Part shown: positions 10,584-21,033 of the stretch, piece after piece
Layout: every line of letters begins with the position of its first letter
Position numbering within the stretch: the first letter of the stretch is position 1
Notes under the pieces: model-generated
Told to the model about the DNA's origin: nothing
Database searches by the model: none
Seen by the model: only the letters and a program-made list of their open reading frames with translations
Translations under genes and position numbers: made by a program
From: Geminicoccaceae bacterium
GTDB lineage: Bacteria > Pseudomonadota > Alphaproteobacteria > Geminicoccales > Geminicoccaceae
NCBI GenBank assembly: GCA_025062095.1
Contig: JANXAZ010000027.1
Span: 1 to 46,445 of the forward strand
DNA length: 46,445 nt
Direction of reading: 5' to 3'

Positions 10584-11695
10584 CGCACCGCCTCCAGCCG
10601 CGCGCGCGTGCGGGTGAGCGCGAGCAGGCATCCCGTGGCCGCACCCAGGGCCAGCAGGGAGGAGCCGCCGTAAGAGACGAAGGGCAAGGTCATCCCCTTG
10701 GTCGGCGCGAGGTTGAGATTGACCGCCATGTTGACGAGGGCCTGCAGCCCGAGCTGGCCCGCCAGGCCCGCGGCACCGATCTGGCAGAAGCGGTCCACGG
10801 CCGCCCCCGCCCGCCACATCCCGCGCAGGAGCAGAAAGGCGAACAGGGCGACGAGGAGAAGGCAGGCGAGGATGCCGAACTCCTCGGCGGTGGCGGCGAA
10901 GACGAAGTCGGTGTGGGCATCGGGGAGGGTGAACTTGACCACCCCTTCTCCGGGCCCGCGGCCGAACAGCCCGCCCGAGGCCACCGCTTCGAGCGCGCGC
11001 TCGATCTGGCTGAACTCCGCGGGCGGGGCGAGAAAGCCGTCGATCCGCGCCGCCACGTGAGGGAAGAGCGCGTAGGCCGCGGCCGCCCCGAGGCCCCCCA
11101 AGAGCGCCAGAGCCCCGATCACGAGCCAGGGCAGGCCGGCCACGAAGAGCTGCAGCCCGGCGGTGGCGAGCACGAGCGCCGCCATGCCGAGATCGGGCTG
11201 AAGCGCCAAGAGGATCGCGAAGGCGCCGACGAGGACGAGGGTCTCGAGCGTGGCCCGGGGCCAGGGGCGGCTCGCGGCGATGCGCGCGGTGAGCACGGCC
11301 AAGGCCGGCTTCACGAATTCGCTGGGTTGCAGCTGGAAGTCCGCGAGCCGCAGCCAGCGCCGGGCGCCGTTCACCTCCGGGCCGAAGAGAAGAGCCGCGA
11401 CCACGAGCAGCCCGCCCACCGCCGCCATCGCCTTGGCCAGGCGGAGCACGCCCAGAGGCGAGAGCAGCGAGCAGAAGAAGAGGAGAGCGAGAGCGGGGAT
11501 CACGAACACGAGATGGCGAAGCACGAAATAATGCGGGTCGTTGAACCGGAGACTGCCGACCGGCGGGCTCGCGGCGAACACGACGATCACCCCGGCGAGG
11601 ACGACAAGAAGCAGGCCGGCCAGAAGCGCGTGGTCGACGGTCCACCACCAGTTGGCGAGAAGCGAGCGGTCGGTGCGCGGAAACAGCCGGCTCAT
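10580..11695 (-). CDS. ftsW: Septal peptidoglycan polymerase FtsW (SEDS family)
   Basis: A polytopic SEDS glycosyltransferase that polymerises lipid II at the septum with FtsI. The 371 residues contain about ten hydrophobic segments. Family motifs include [23 protein letters not shown] (periplasmic/loop region with conserved Gln-Pro-Ser-Glu), [11 protein letters not shown] with the conserved Asp, and the signature [19 protein letters not shown] near the end. The ATG at 11695 overlaps the murD stop (ATGA). RodA is a close paralogue, but the dcw position between murD and murG identifies FtsW. Confidence 0.96.
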   Translation of the reverse strand: MSRLFPRTDRSLLANWWWTVDHALLAGLLLVVLAGVIVVFAASPPVGSLRFNDPHYFVLRHLVFVIPALALLFFCSLLSPLGVLRLAKAMAAVGGLLVVAALLFGPEVNGARRWLRLADFQLQPSEFVKPALAVLTARIAASRPWPRATLETLVLVGAFAILLALQPDLGMAALVLATAGLQLFVAGLPWLVIGALALLGGLGAAAAYALFPHVAARIDGFLAPPAEFSQIERALEAVASGGLFGRGPGEGVVKFTLPDAHTDFVFAATAEEFGILACLLLVALFAFLLLRGMWRAGAAVDRFCQIGAAGLAGQLGLQALVNMAVNLNLAPTKGMTLPFVSYGGSSLLALGAATGCLLALTRTRARLEAVR

Positions 11696-13089
11696 GCCGC
11701 CCTCGCTCCGGCGAGCGCGCTCAGCCGCGCCTGCACGAGAGAGCGGAAGACGTCCCCGCGCTCTTCGAAGTTCCTGAATTGATCGAAGGACTTGCACGCC
11801 GGCGCCAAGAGCACGACCCCCTCTTCGCCGCTCGCGAGCGCGGCTCCGAGCGCGGCGTCCAAGGCCGCATCGAGCGTGCCGCAGAGCTCGGTGGCCACGA
11901 GCCCCGAGAGCTCGGCCGCGATCGCCGGTGCCGCTTCGCCGATCAGGAAGGCGCGCCGGACGCGGTCCATGTAGGGAGCGAGGGCGGCGAAGCCCCCGGG
12001 ACCCGCGCGACCGCCGGCGATCCACCAGATCCGCTCGAAGCAGGCCAGGCTCTTGGCCGCGGCATCGGGATTCGTCGCCTTGCTGTCGTTGACGAGGATC
12101 ACCTCCCCGATGCGCCCCACCTGTTCCATCCGGTGGGGCAGCCCGGTGAAGCTCGGCAGTCCGGCCACCGCCGCCTCCGGGGCGAGGCCGAGGGCGCGCA
12201 GGGCCGCATAGGCCGCGGCCGCGTTCTGGTGGTTGTGGCGGCCGCGCAAGCCCGGCAGACCCTCGAGCCGGGCGACCGGGCGCGGAGCTCCTTCGATGGC
12301 ATCGACGAGGGCTCCGTCGATCGCCCCCACGCCGTGCTCGGGTACCCGCTCGACGCTCACCGGTACGAGCGATCGTCCGGCGCGCGCGAGCTCGGATGCG
12401 ACCTCGCGGCTGTAGGGATCGTCGATGCCCACCACGGCGACATCGCCTGCGCCCTGGGCGCGGAAGATGCGTTTTTTGGCCGCGATGTAGCCTTCGAGCC
12501 CGCCGTGGCGGTCGAGATGGTCGGGGGTGAGGTTGAGCCACACCGCGACCCGCGGGGCCAAGCGCTCGACCAGCTCGAGCTGGAAAGAGGAGAGCTCGAG
12601 TACGAGCGTCTCGTCGCTTCCGCCGAGCACGAGATCGAAGACCGGGCGTCCGATGTTGCCGCCGAACTGGGCCGGCCGTCCGGCCGCGAGGAGCAGGTGG
12701 TGGACGAGGGCGGTGGTCGTGGATTTCCCGTTGGTGCCGGTGATCCCCACGATCGGTCGCTCGCCCGCGATCTCGGCGAAGAGCTCGACGTCGTTGGTGA
12801 TCGGAACGGCGAAGGCGCGCGCTCGCGCGACCACGGGATGCGGGGCGGGGTGGAGCACGGGCACGCCCGGGCTCACCACGAGCGCGGCGAGCTCGCCGAT
12901 GTCCTCGGGCTCCCCGGGCCAGGCGCCGAGCTCCATCGCCCGCTGCAAGGCGGCGGGATCGTCGTCCCAGGCGACGACGTCGGCGCCGCCGGCCCGGAGC
13001 GCGCGGGCGACCGCGAGGCCGCTGCGCGCCAGGCCGAGCACGCCGACGCGGCGGTCGCGGAAGCGGTGGAGCGCGGTTCGCATGCCCAT
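11692..13089 (-). CDS. murD: UDP-N-acetylmuramoylalanine--D-glutamate ligase MurD
   Basis: Adds D-Glu to UDP-MurNAc-L-Ala. The 465 residues include an N-terminal uracil-binding Rossmann fold (VGVLGLARSGLAVARAL), the VSPGVP motif, the P-loop GTNGKSTTT at 118-126 and FGGNIGRP. Mur-ligase signatures LELSSFQLE and LNLTPDHLDRHG, VNDSKATNPDAAAKSL (conserved Lys and Asn) and LLAPACKSFDQFRNFEERGDVF follow. Two in-frame ATGs lie at 13089 and 13083. The first has an AGG 7 bases upstream and is taken. The gene follows mraY after a 4-base gap. Confidence 0.97.
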   Translation of the reverse strand: MGMRTALHRFRDRRVGVLGLARSGLAVARALRAGGADVVAWDDDPAALQRAMELGAWPGEPEDIGELAALVVSPGVPVLHPAPHPVVARARAFAVPITNDVELFAEIAGERPIVGITGTNGKSTTTALVHHLLLAAGRPAQFGGNIGRPVFDLVLGGSDETLVLELSSFQLELVERLAPRVAVWLNLTPDHLDRHGGLEGYIAAKKRIFRAQGAGDVAVVGIDDPYSREVASELARAGRSLVPVSVERVPEHGVGAIDGALVDAIEGAPRPVARLEGLPGLRGRHNHQNAAAAYAALRALGLAPEAAVAGLPSFTGLPHRMEQVGRIGEVILVNDSKATNPDAAAKSLACFERIWWIAGGRAGPGGFAALAPYMDRVRRAFLIGEAAPAIAAELSGLVATELCGTLDAALDAALGAALASGEEGVVLLAPACKSFDQFRNFEERGDVFRSLVQARLSALAGARAA

Positions 13090-13093
13090 CCCG

Positions 13094-14182
13094 TCACCTG
13101 ATCTTGAGGGTGGAAAGCCCGACGAGAGCGAGGATCACAGCGATGATCCAGAAGCGGATGACGATCGTGGGCTCCTGCCAGCCGCGTTTCTCGAAGTGGT
13201 GGTGCAGGGGGGCCATGGCGAAGACCCGCTTGCCCGTGAGCTTGTAGGAGACGACCTGGACGATCACCGAAACCGCCTCGAGGACGAACAGACCGCCGAC
13301 GATCGCGAGCACGAGCTCGTGCTTGACCGCGACGGCGATGGCGCCGAGCGCGCCCCCGGTGGAAAGCGAGCCCGTATCGCCCATGAAGACCATCGCCGGA
13401 GGGGCGTTGAACCAGAGAAAGCCCAAAGACGCCCCGATCATCGCACCGCACACCACGGCCAGCTCGCCCGTGCGCGGGACGTAGGGGATGCCGAGGTAGT
13501 TCGAGAAGATGACGTTGCCGGCGAGATAGGCGATGAGGGCGAAACAGGCGGCGGCGATCATCACCGGCACGATCGCGAGGCCGTCCAGCCCGTCGGTGAG
13601 GTTCACGGCATTCGACGCCCCCATCATCACGAAAGCGGCGAAGACGGGAAAAAAGGCGCCCAAGGGGATCAAGACGTCTTTGAAGACCGGGACGGCCACG
13701 CTCGTCGCAAGACGCGGATCGGTGATCTGGACCAGGGCGATCGCCGCCATAAGGCCGATGAGGGCTTGTCCCAAGAGCTTGAGCCGCCCCGGCAGCCCCT
13801 TGCTCGAACGACGCGTGACTTTGAGGTAGTCGTCGACGAAGCCGATACCGCCGTAACCGAGTGTGACGAACAGCACGATCCACACGTAGCCGTTCTTGGG
13901 GTCGGCCCAGAGCAGGGTGGAGACCACCATGGCGACGAGGATCAAGACCCCGCCCATGGTGGGGGTGCCCTTCTTGGTCAGCAGATGGCTCTCGGGACCG
14001 TCGGCACGGATCGGCTGCCCGCCTCCCTGCTTGGCCTTGAGCCAGCGGATGAGCCCGGGGCCGAGAAGAAAGCTGACGATGAGGGCGGTCATCACCGCCC
14101 CGCCGGTGCGGAAGGTGATGTAGCGGAAGAGATTGAACCCCGGCACCGTGGGAGCCAAGGGGTAGAGGAGCTCTAAGAACAC
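13094..14182 (-). CDS. mraY: Phospho-N-acetylmuramoyl-pentapeptide transferase MraY
   Basis: An integral membrane enzyme that attaches phospho-MurNAc-pentapeptide to undecaprenyl phosphate, making lipid I. The 362 residues contain about ten transmembrane segments. Diagnostic motifs are the [10 protein letters not shown] block, GFVDDYLKV with the paired catalytic Asp, the [10 protein letters not shown] loop, the [14 protein letters not shown] region, and [13 protein letters not shown] with the histidine cluster near the C-terminus. The start overlaps the end of murF by 10 bases. It supplies MurG, encoded three genes later. Confidence 0.98.
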   Translation of the reverse strand: MFLELLYPLAPTVPGFNLFRYITFRTGGAVMTALIVSFLLGPGLIRWLKAKQGGGQPIRADGPESHLLTKKGTPTMGGVLILVAMVVSTLLWADPKNGYVWIVLFVTLGYGGIGFVDDYLKVTRRSSKGLPGRLKLLGQALIGLMAAIALVQITDPRLATSVAVPVFKDVLIPLGAFFPVFAAFVMMGASNAVNLTDGLDGLAIVPVMIAAACFALIAYLAGNVIFSNYLGIPYVPRTGELAVVCGAMIGASLGFLWFNAPPAMVFMGDTGSLSTGGALGAIAVAVKHELVLAIVGGLFVLEAVSVIVQVVSYKLTGKRVFAMAPLHHHFEKRGWQEPTIVIRFWIIAVILALVGLSTLKIR

Positions 14183-15572
14183 GCGCTTTCTCCTCCTCTC
14201 CCCGCCAGGGCTTCGACGATCCGACCCATCCGACTACCCAGAGATCCTTTGACGAGGACGACATCGCCCGGCTCGAGCGCGCGCGCGACCAGAGGCGCGA
14301 GGGCATCCGCGTCGGGTGCGTGTCCCCCGCGCATCGATTCGGGCAGGACTTCGGCGAGCGCTTCCATGAGGGATCCGCAGGTGAAGACCCGCGCCACCCG
14401 TGCCTCTTCCAGCGGGCCGCGCAGGGCGCGGTGCATCTCCGGGCCGTCCGCCCCGAGCTCGAGCATGTCGCCCAGAACCGCGATCTTCCGCCCGGGCTGA
14501 AGCCCCAAAAGGGCGATCGCCGCCGCCATCGAGGCCGGATTGGCGTTGTAGCTCTCGTCCAGAAGCGTGACCGTCCCGCCCGGCACGGGGATCTCCCGAC
14601 GCGCGCCGCGTCCGCTCGGAGCGGCGAAATCGGCGAGGTCCCGCGCCGCCCGCTCGACGTCGGCGCCCAGGGCCTCGACCGCGGCGAGCACCGCCGTCGC
14701 GTTGAGCGCCCAATGACGGCCCGGTGCGCCCAGGCGAACGCGCAGCCGGCCGGTTTCGCTCCGGACCTCGATCACCGAACCTTCCGGGCCCAGTTCGGCC
14801 GCGAGAAGCCGCCAATCGGCCGCGGGGGACGTCCCGAAGGTGCGGATCCGGCCGGCCCCCGCGGCCCGCGCGCGCTCGCGCAGCACGGGGAGATGCTCGC
14901 TGTCGGCCGGCAGGATCGCCGTCCCGCCCGGCTCGAGGCCCTCGAAGATCTCGGCTTTGGCGCGCGCGATCCCCGCGATCCCGTCGGGGAAATTGCCGAT
15001 GTGGGCGGGTGCGATCGCGGTGACGAGGGCGACTTGCGGGCGCGCGAGCGGAGCGAGCGCGCGGATCTCCCCCGCGCGGTTCATGCCGATCTCGATCACC
15101 GCGAAGGGCACCGCGGGCGGCAGGCGCGACAGGGTCAGAGGCACGCCCCAGTGATTGTTGTGGCTCTTGGCGCTGGCGTGGACCCCGCCCTGGCGGGCGA
15201 GGACGTGCCGCAGCGCTTCTTTGGTCCCGGTCTTGCCCACCGAGCCGGTGAGCGCCAGCACGCGCGCGGTCGTGCGCGCCCGCGCGGCCTTGGCGAGGGC
15301 CACGAGCCCCGAGAGCGTGTCGGGGACGAGAAGGAGCGGAGCGTCCTCGGCCACGCCTTCGGGGCGATGGTCGACGACCGCCGCCGCGGCACCCTTCGCG
15401 AGGGCCTCGGCGACGAAGGCGTGGCCGTCGTGGCGCGGACCGCGCAGGGCCACGAAGAGATCGCCCGGGGCGAGGGTCCGGCTGTCGATCGACACCCCGG
15501 AAGCGGACCACGCGCCCGTGGCCGTGCCGCCCGTGGCCCGCGCCGCCGCCTCGGCGGTCCACAGCACCGCGC

Positions 15573-15576
<4 letters not shown>
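14173..15576 (-). CDS. murF: UDP-MurNAc-tripeptide--D-Ala-D-Ala ligase MurF
   Basis: Adds the D-Ala-D-Ala made by Ddl to UDP-MurNAc-tripeptide. The 467 residues show the N-terminal [18 protein letters not shown] motif that binds the uridine part. The P-loop [10 protein letters not shown] lies at 111-120 (the usual form is GSxGKTTTKE). Also visible are [15 protein letters not shown], the [13 protein letters not shown] Mur signature, AHIGNF and [17 protein letters not shown]. The start is GTG 15576, overlapping the murE stop (GTGA). Lengthening the frame upstream would only read antisense to murE. Confidence 0.97.
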
Positions 15577-16992
<1,416 letters not shown>

Positions 16993-17018
<26 letters not shown>

Positions 17019-18735
17019 GGCGGGTCTCCGTTTCGGACAGCCCGGCCGTGGCCCTGAGCGCGTGCCAGCGCTCGCGGTAGCGGGCTTCGAGGGCGGGGTC
17101 GGAGGGCGGTACGCCCAGAAGAGGTCCGATGCGGGCGACGATCGCGGCCACCACCGGCGCTGCGACCTGGCCGCCGTAGCGGGTGCCGCCCGAAGCCCGG
17201 GTGGCCTGGGGCTCGTCGAGCATCGCGAGCACGAGATAGCGCGGTCGTTCCAAGGGGAACACGCCCACGAAGGAGGCCAGCACGGCGCCGCGACGATAGC
17301 CGCCGCGGCCGGCTTTGTCCGCGGTCCCCGTCTTGCCGCCCAGGAGATAGCCGGGCACGGCGGCGCGTTTGGCGGTTCCTTCGGCGACCGCGAGCCACAT
17401 CATCCAGCGCAGCTCTTCCACCGTGCGCGGGCTCGCCACGCGCTCCGCCGGCTCGGGGGAGGCGGCGGGCGAGCGGGCGAGCACGGTCGCGGTCACCCGC
17501 GCGCCCTCGCCCACGAGCGAGGCCACCGCCTCGGCGAAGCGCAGGGGCGAAACCGCGATGCCGTGGCCGAAAGAGACCGTGGCGGTGACCACGTCGGGCC
17601 AGCTCTTCTGCAGCTGCGGGCGCGCGACTTCGAGCAGCTCGATCGGCGCCCGCTCGAACAGACCCAACCGCGCGAGCATGCCGCGCAAGGGCTCGGCCCC
17701 GCCGGCGGCGAAGACGGCGAGCGCGGTCCCGATGTTCGAGGAATGGGAGAAGATCTCGGCCACCGTGTAGGGGCGGCGGGCGGGATGGACGTCGCGGATG
17801 CGGTGCCGGCCGATGACGAGCGCGCTCGGGATCTCGAAGCGCTGGGTGACGCGCACGCGGCCGCTTTCGAGCGCGGCGGCGAGGGAGAGCAACTTGAAGA
17901 GCGAGCCGAGCTCGTAACTCCCCCCCGTGCAGCGGTTCTTGCGCTGCTCGGCGCGGGCGCGGGCGGCGAGGTTGGGATCGAAATCGGGCAGGCTCACGAG
18001 CGCGAGGAGCTCGCCCGTGCGCACATCCAGCACGATCCCGCAGGCGCCGAGCGCGCGGAACTCGCGGAAGGCGCGGCCGAGCTCCTCGCGCACCGCTTCT
18101 TGCACGCGCAAATCGAGGCTCAAGGCGATCGCGTCGCGGCCGCGCAAGCTCTGGGCGCGGCCGAAATCGAGGGCGTGTTCGAAGCCCGCGAGCCCGCGGT
18201 TGTCGACGTCGACGAAGCCCACGAGATGGGCGGCGGCGGCGCCTTTGGGGTAGACCCGGTGATCGGCGCGGCGGATCACGATCCCCGGCAGGCCGGCCTC
18301 TAGGACCGCGCGCTGAACGGCGGGCGTGATCCGGTGCTCGATCCACAAGAACCGGCGCCCGGCGGCCTTGGCCTGGATCAACCGGCGCTCGAGCTCGGTG
18401 GCGCCGAGCCCGGGGACCAGGCGCGCGAGCCGCTCGGCGGTGCGCTTGGGATCGGTGACGAGGAGCGGATCGGCGGCGAGCGAGGGCACGAGGATGTCGG
18501 TCGCGAGCAGAGCGCCGCGGCGGTCGAGGAGATCGGGGCGACGGCGCTCCGGTTCCGGGGACGAGACGGCGGCCGCCGCGAGCTCGCGCTCCTCGGGGGC
18601 GAGGTGCAAGAGTCGGAAGGCGACGGCGCCGAACAGGAGCGCGAAGAGCGCGCTCACCAGCCCGATGCGCATCCGGCCGCGCCGCAGGGCGGGATCCTCG
18701 GGGGCGAAGGAGGGATCGAGACCCCCGGTGGTCAC
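16993..18735 (-). CDS. ftsI: Septal transpeptidase FtsI (PBP3)
   Basis: A class B penicillin-binding protein that cross-links septal peptidoglycan. The 580 residues have a short cytoplasmic tail, a transmembrane anchor (about 23-43), and the pedestal motif RRGALLATD followed by RVYPKGAAAAHLVGFVD. The transpeptidase triad is present: SLFK at 278-281 (Ser nucleophile), SSN at 332-334 and KTGT at 468-471. The GTG start at 18735 overlaps the ftsL stop (GTGA), giving the FtsL-FtsI order typical of divisome loci. It works with FtsW, encoded five genes downstream. Confidence 0.96.
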
Positions 18736-19118
18736 GGTCGCGGGCTCCCGAGGCTCGGCGGGGCGGGAAGGGGTTTGAAGCGCAGCTCGATCGCGACCCC
18801 GTCCTGCAGCTCGACGAGAAGCGTACGCCCGGCGAGCTCGAGCTGCAGCGCATCGGGCAGATCCCCGATGCGGATCATGCGTTCGGTGCGCATCGGCTCG
18901 AGCCCGAGCTCACGGGCGTGCGCGCCGATCCGCTCGACCCGGGCGAGCCAGGCGATGTCCGCCCGCAAGGTGCGGATGCGCGCGCGCTCCTCGGCGATCG
19001 CCTGACGGGTCAGGGCGAGCTCGCGCTCGCGCTCGCGCACCGCGTGCTTGAGCTGGAACACCGCGGCGGCGGTGGCGAGGGCGAGCGTGCCCAAGAGGAT
19101 CGCCGGTGCCGCGCTCAT
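18732..19118 (-). CDS. ftsL: Cell division protein FtsL
   Basis: A small bitopic protein of 128 residues: a hydrophobic N-terminal anchor (PAILLGTLALATAAAVF, about 5-21), then a charged helical segment (about 25-65) with the heptad spacing of a coiled coil. Its sequence is weakly conserved, as expected for FtsL. Identification rests on size, topology and its position between rsmH and ftsI. FtsL forms a complex with FtsB and FtsQ and activates FtsW-FtsI. The start ATG at 19118 overlaps the rsmH stop (ATGA). The longer upstream frame is antisense noise over rsmH. Confidence 0.85.
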   Translation of the reverse strand: MSAAPAILLGTLALATAAAVFQLKHAVRERERELALTRQAIAEERARIRTLRADIAWLARVERIGAHARELGLEPMRTERMIRIGDLPDALQLELAGRTLLVELQDGVAIELRFKPLPAPPSLGSPRP

Positions 19119-20107
19119 GCCGCCCTCCGCAGGCGCACGTTCTCTTCGGTTTCGCCCTCGGCCGGCGCGTCCGTGCGCACGGCCGCGCGCAGCCGCGCCG
19201 ACCGCGCACGGGGGTTGCGCGCGAGCTCGTCCGGCGAGGGCCGCACCACCCCTCTGGCGAGCCACACGAGCCGCGGTGCGAAGGTTTGCGGCGGCGGCGG
19301 GGCGTGGCGCGAGCGCGGCCGCAGTCGCCCGCCGTCGGTTTCCACCCAGTGCTTGACGATGCGGTCCTCGCCCGAATGGAAGGACACGATCACCAGGCGC
19401 CCGCCCGGGACGAGCAGCTCCACCGCACCGGCGAGGAGCCGCTCGAGTTCGCCGAACTCGTCGTTGACCGCGATCCGCAGCGCCTGGAAGACGCGGGTGG
19501 CGGGATCGATGCGCTTGGTGCGCCCGCCTTTGACCGCGACGACGAGCTCTCGGAGCTGGCTCGTGCGGGTCAGAGGCGCGCGCTCGCGCGCGCGCACGAC
19601 CGCCCGCGCGATCCGCCGGGCGTCGGGCTCGTCGCCGTAGCGGGCGAAGATCTCGGCGAGCGCTTTTTCGTCGAGCCGGGCGAGGAGCTCGGCGGCGGTG
19701 GGACCCGAGCGGTCCATGCGCATGTCGAGAGGGCCGTCGGCGCGGAAGGAGAAGCCGCGCTCGGGATCCTCGAGCTGGTCGGAGGAGAGCCCGAGATCGG
19801 CCACGATCCCGTCCACCCGTGCCACACCGCGGGCGCCCAACAGCGCGACGATGTCGCCGAAGCGGCCTTCGATCGGCACCAGCCGGGGATCGACGGCGGC
19901 CAGGGCCCGGGCGCGGGCGATCGCCGCGGGATCGCGATCGATGGCGAACAGACGCCCGATCGGCCGCGCCAGGAGCGCGCGAGCGTAACCTCCGCCACCG
20001 AATGTGGCATCGACATAGGTGCCGCTTTCTTTCGGCGCGAGCGCGGCGACCGCCTCGGCGAGCAGGACCGGTTCGTGTCGGCTCGCTGTGGAAAAGTCCT
20101 CGTCCAC
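19115..20107 (-). CDS. rsmH: 16S rRNA (cytosine1402-N4)-methyltransferase RsmH (MraW)
   Basis: An S-adenosylmethionine-dependent methyltransferase that makes N4-methylcytidine at 16S rRNA position 1402. The 330 residues show SRHEPVLLAEAV near the start, the SAM loop DATFGGGGYARALL, then IVADLGLSSDQLEDPERGFSFRADGPLDMRMD. The family block FQALRIAVNDEFGELERLL and VSFHSGEDRIVKHW follow. The start is taken as GTG 20107 because GGAGGAG lies 10 bases upstream; a frame to 20251 would add a poorly conserved tail. This is the first gene of the dcw operon here. The usual upstream mraZ is absent. Confidence 0.96.
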   Translation of the reverse strand: MDEDFSTASRHEPVLLAEAVAALAPKESGTYVDATFGGGGYARALLARPIGRLFAIDRDPAAIARARALAAVDPRLVPIEGRFGDIVALLGARGVARVDGIVADLGLSSDQLEDPERGFSFRADGPLDMRMDRSGPTAAELLARLDEKALAEIFARYGDEPDARRIARAVVRARERAPLTRTSQLRELVVAVKGGRTKRIDPATRVFQALRIAVNDEFGELERLLAGAVELLVPGGRLVIVSFHSGEDRIVKHWVETDGGRLRPRSRHAPPPPQTFAPRLVWLARGVVRPSPDELARNPRARSARLRAAVRTDAPAEGETEENVRLRRAA

Positions 20108-20396
20108 AGCCTCAGAACTCCTCCGAGCGGTGGTCGCGAACGGCGAGGCGTCCCGGGCCCGCGCGGACGGCCGCAAGGCGCGGCGCCGGCGCTTTGCGCC
20201 TCCGGTCGCGCCACGGGTCGCGGCCGTTCTCGCGCAATGGATGAATATCACCGATCAAATTCGCTTGAAACACGATCGCCGCCCGCGGCGCGCGGGTCAA
20301 GCGGTCCGATGCGCGCTCGCGCGCACGCGAGCAGGGGGCGAGCGTCCGGGGCTGTGCCACACCGACCTCGAGACTTCGAAATTCGTCGTGCACGCG

Positions 20397-20434
20397 GCCC
20401 GATTACTTTCCGGGCAAGGGAGAAAGTAGCGGGC
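20397..20434 (-). promoter_or_regulatory. Hairpin near the 5' end of the dcw leader
   Basis: Inverted repeat: TACTTTC (20404-20410) pairs perfectly with GAAAGTA (20422-20428). It is extended by GCCCG (20397-20401) with CGGGC (20430-20434) across a small internal bulge, and the loop is 11 bases. On the minus strand it would lie about 10 bases after the predicted transcription start, at the beginning of a leader of more than 300 bases before rsmH. No T-tract follows, so it looks like a stabilising or processing structure rather than a terminator. Confidence 0.5.
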
Positions 20435-20450
20435 CTGCCTGTTTTCAATA

Positions 20451-20479
20451 ACGCTACCGAAGCCTCCCCGCCCGGTCAA
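20451..20479 (-). promoter_or_regulatory. Candidate sigma-70 promoter of the dcw operon
   Basis: On the minus strand a -35-like TTGACC (20474-20479) and a -10-like TAGCGT (20451-20456) are separated by exactly 17 bases. They lie in an AT-richer pocket of an otherwise GC-rich sequence, downstream of rnpB and about 340 bases before rsmH. The -35 is strong for an alphaproteobacterium and the -10 is moderate. A second TTGACC lies closer to rsmH near 20297, without a good -10 partner. Confidence 0.4.
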
Positions 20480-20611
20480 GACACTCGCGGCCCCGGCCGC
20501 AAGTGCTTGGCGACGCTCGAATATTCCTCGGTCGAACAATTCTGTGGACAAATGCGGGAAAACAGCGGGATAAAAAAGCGGAAGAAACCTCGGCGGAAGC
20601 GCGCGGCGGCG

Positions 20612-21007
20612 CGAGACGGTCTGTAAGCCGGGTTCTGTGCCCCGGGTCGGAGACCCGGGCGATGGCCATTCCTCTGGGACGCCCGTCGCCGGGCGCCTCG
20701 CGCGACCCACCCGAGCGACCGGCCGGGAACCCGCCGCGCGCCGCGCGTGTCGGCGCTGTCGCTCCTACTCGGTCTTGCTCCCGGTGGGGTTTGCCGTGCC
20801 ACCGCCGTTGCCGGCGGCGCGGTGCGCTCTTACCGCACCGTTTCACCCTCACCCGCAGACGGTCGCCCGTCCCGGCGGGCGGTCTGTTCTCTGTGGCACT
20901 GTCCCTGGGGTCGCCCCCGCCGGGCGTTACCCGGCACCGTGTTCCCGTGGAGCCCGGACTTTCCTCCCCCGAGCCGAAGCCCGGAAGCGGCCATCCGATC
21001 GTCTCGC
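20612..21007 (-). ncRNA. rnpB: RNase P RNA, bacterial type A
   Basis: The catalytic RNA that removes 5' leaders from tRNA precursors, acting with the RnpA protein (not encoded here). Read on the minus strand, the near-universal 5' element GAGGAAAGTCCGGGCTCC lies at 20949-20966. The P4-region ACAGTGCCACAGAGAACAGACC lies at about 20881-20902, followed by GGGTGAGGGTGAAA. The universal 3' element AGAACCCGGCTTACAG lies at 20621-20636. The ends are set by pairing of CGCGAGACG near 21007 with CCGTCTCGCG near 20612 (helix P1), giving about 396 nucleotides, normal for the class. It begins only about 26 bases after the amidase stop, so its promoter is probably inside that gene. The exact ends are estimates. 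Confidence 0.96.
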
Positions 21008-21033
21008 GCCGCCCCTCGACAGATGGCCTCTTC

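Larger units (their letters stand above)
20108..20611 (-). other. 504-base gene-free region between rnpB and rsmH
   Basis: No protein frame here resembles a known family, and there is no trace of the MraZ motif pattern. It holds, in minus-strand order: a T-tract (20572-20577) that may help end rnpB; a TGTGGACAA element (20543-20551); the candidate promoter (20451-20479); the leader hairpin (20397-20434); an AT-rich stretch near 20235-20280; and a short GGCGC-TTT-GCGCC hairpin (20188-20200). The region just before rsmH ends in a good ribosome binding site. It most likely acts as the dcw 5' leader. Confidence 0.6.
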
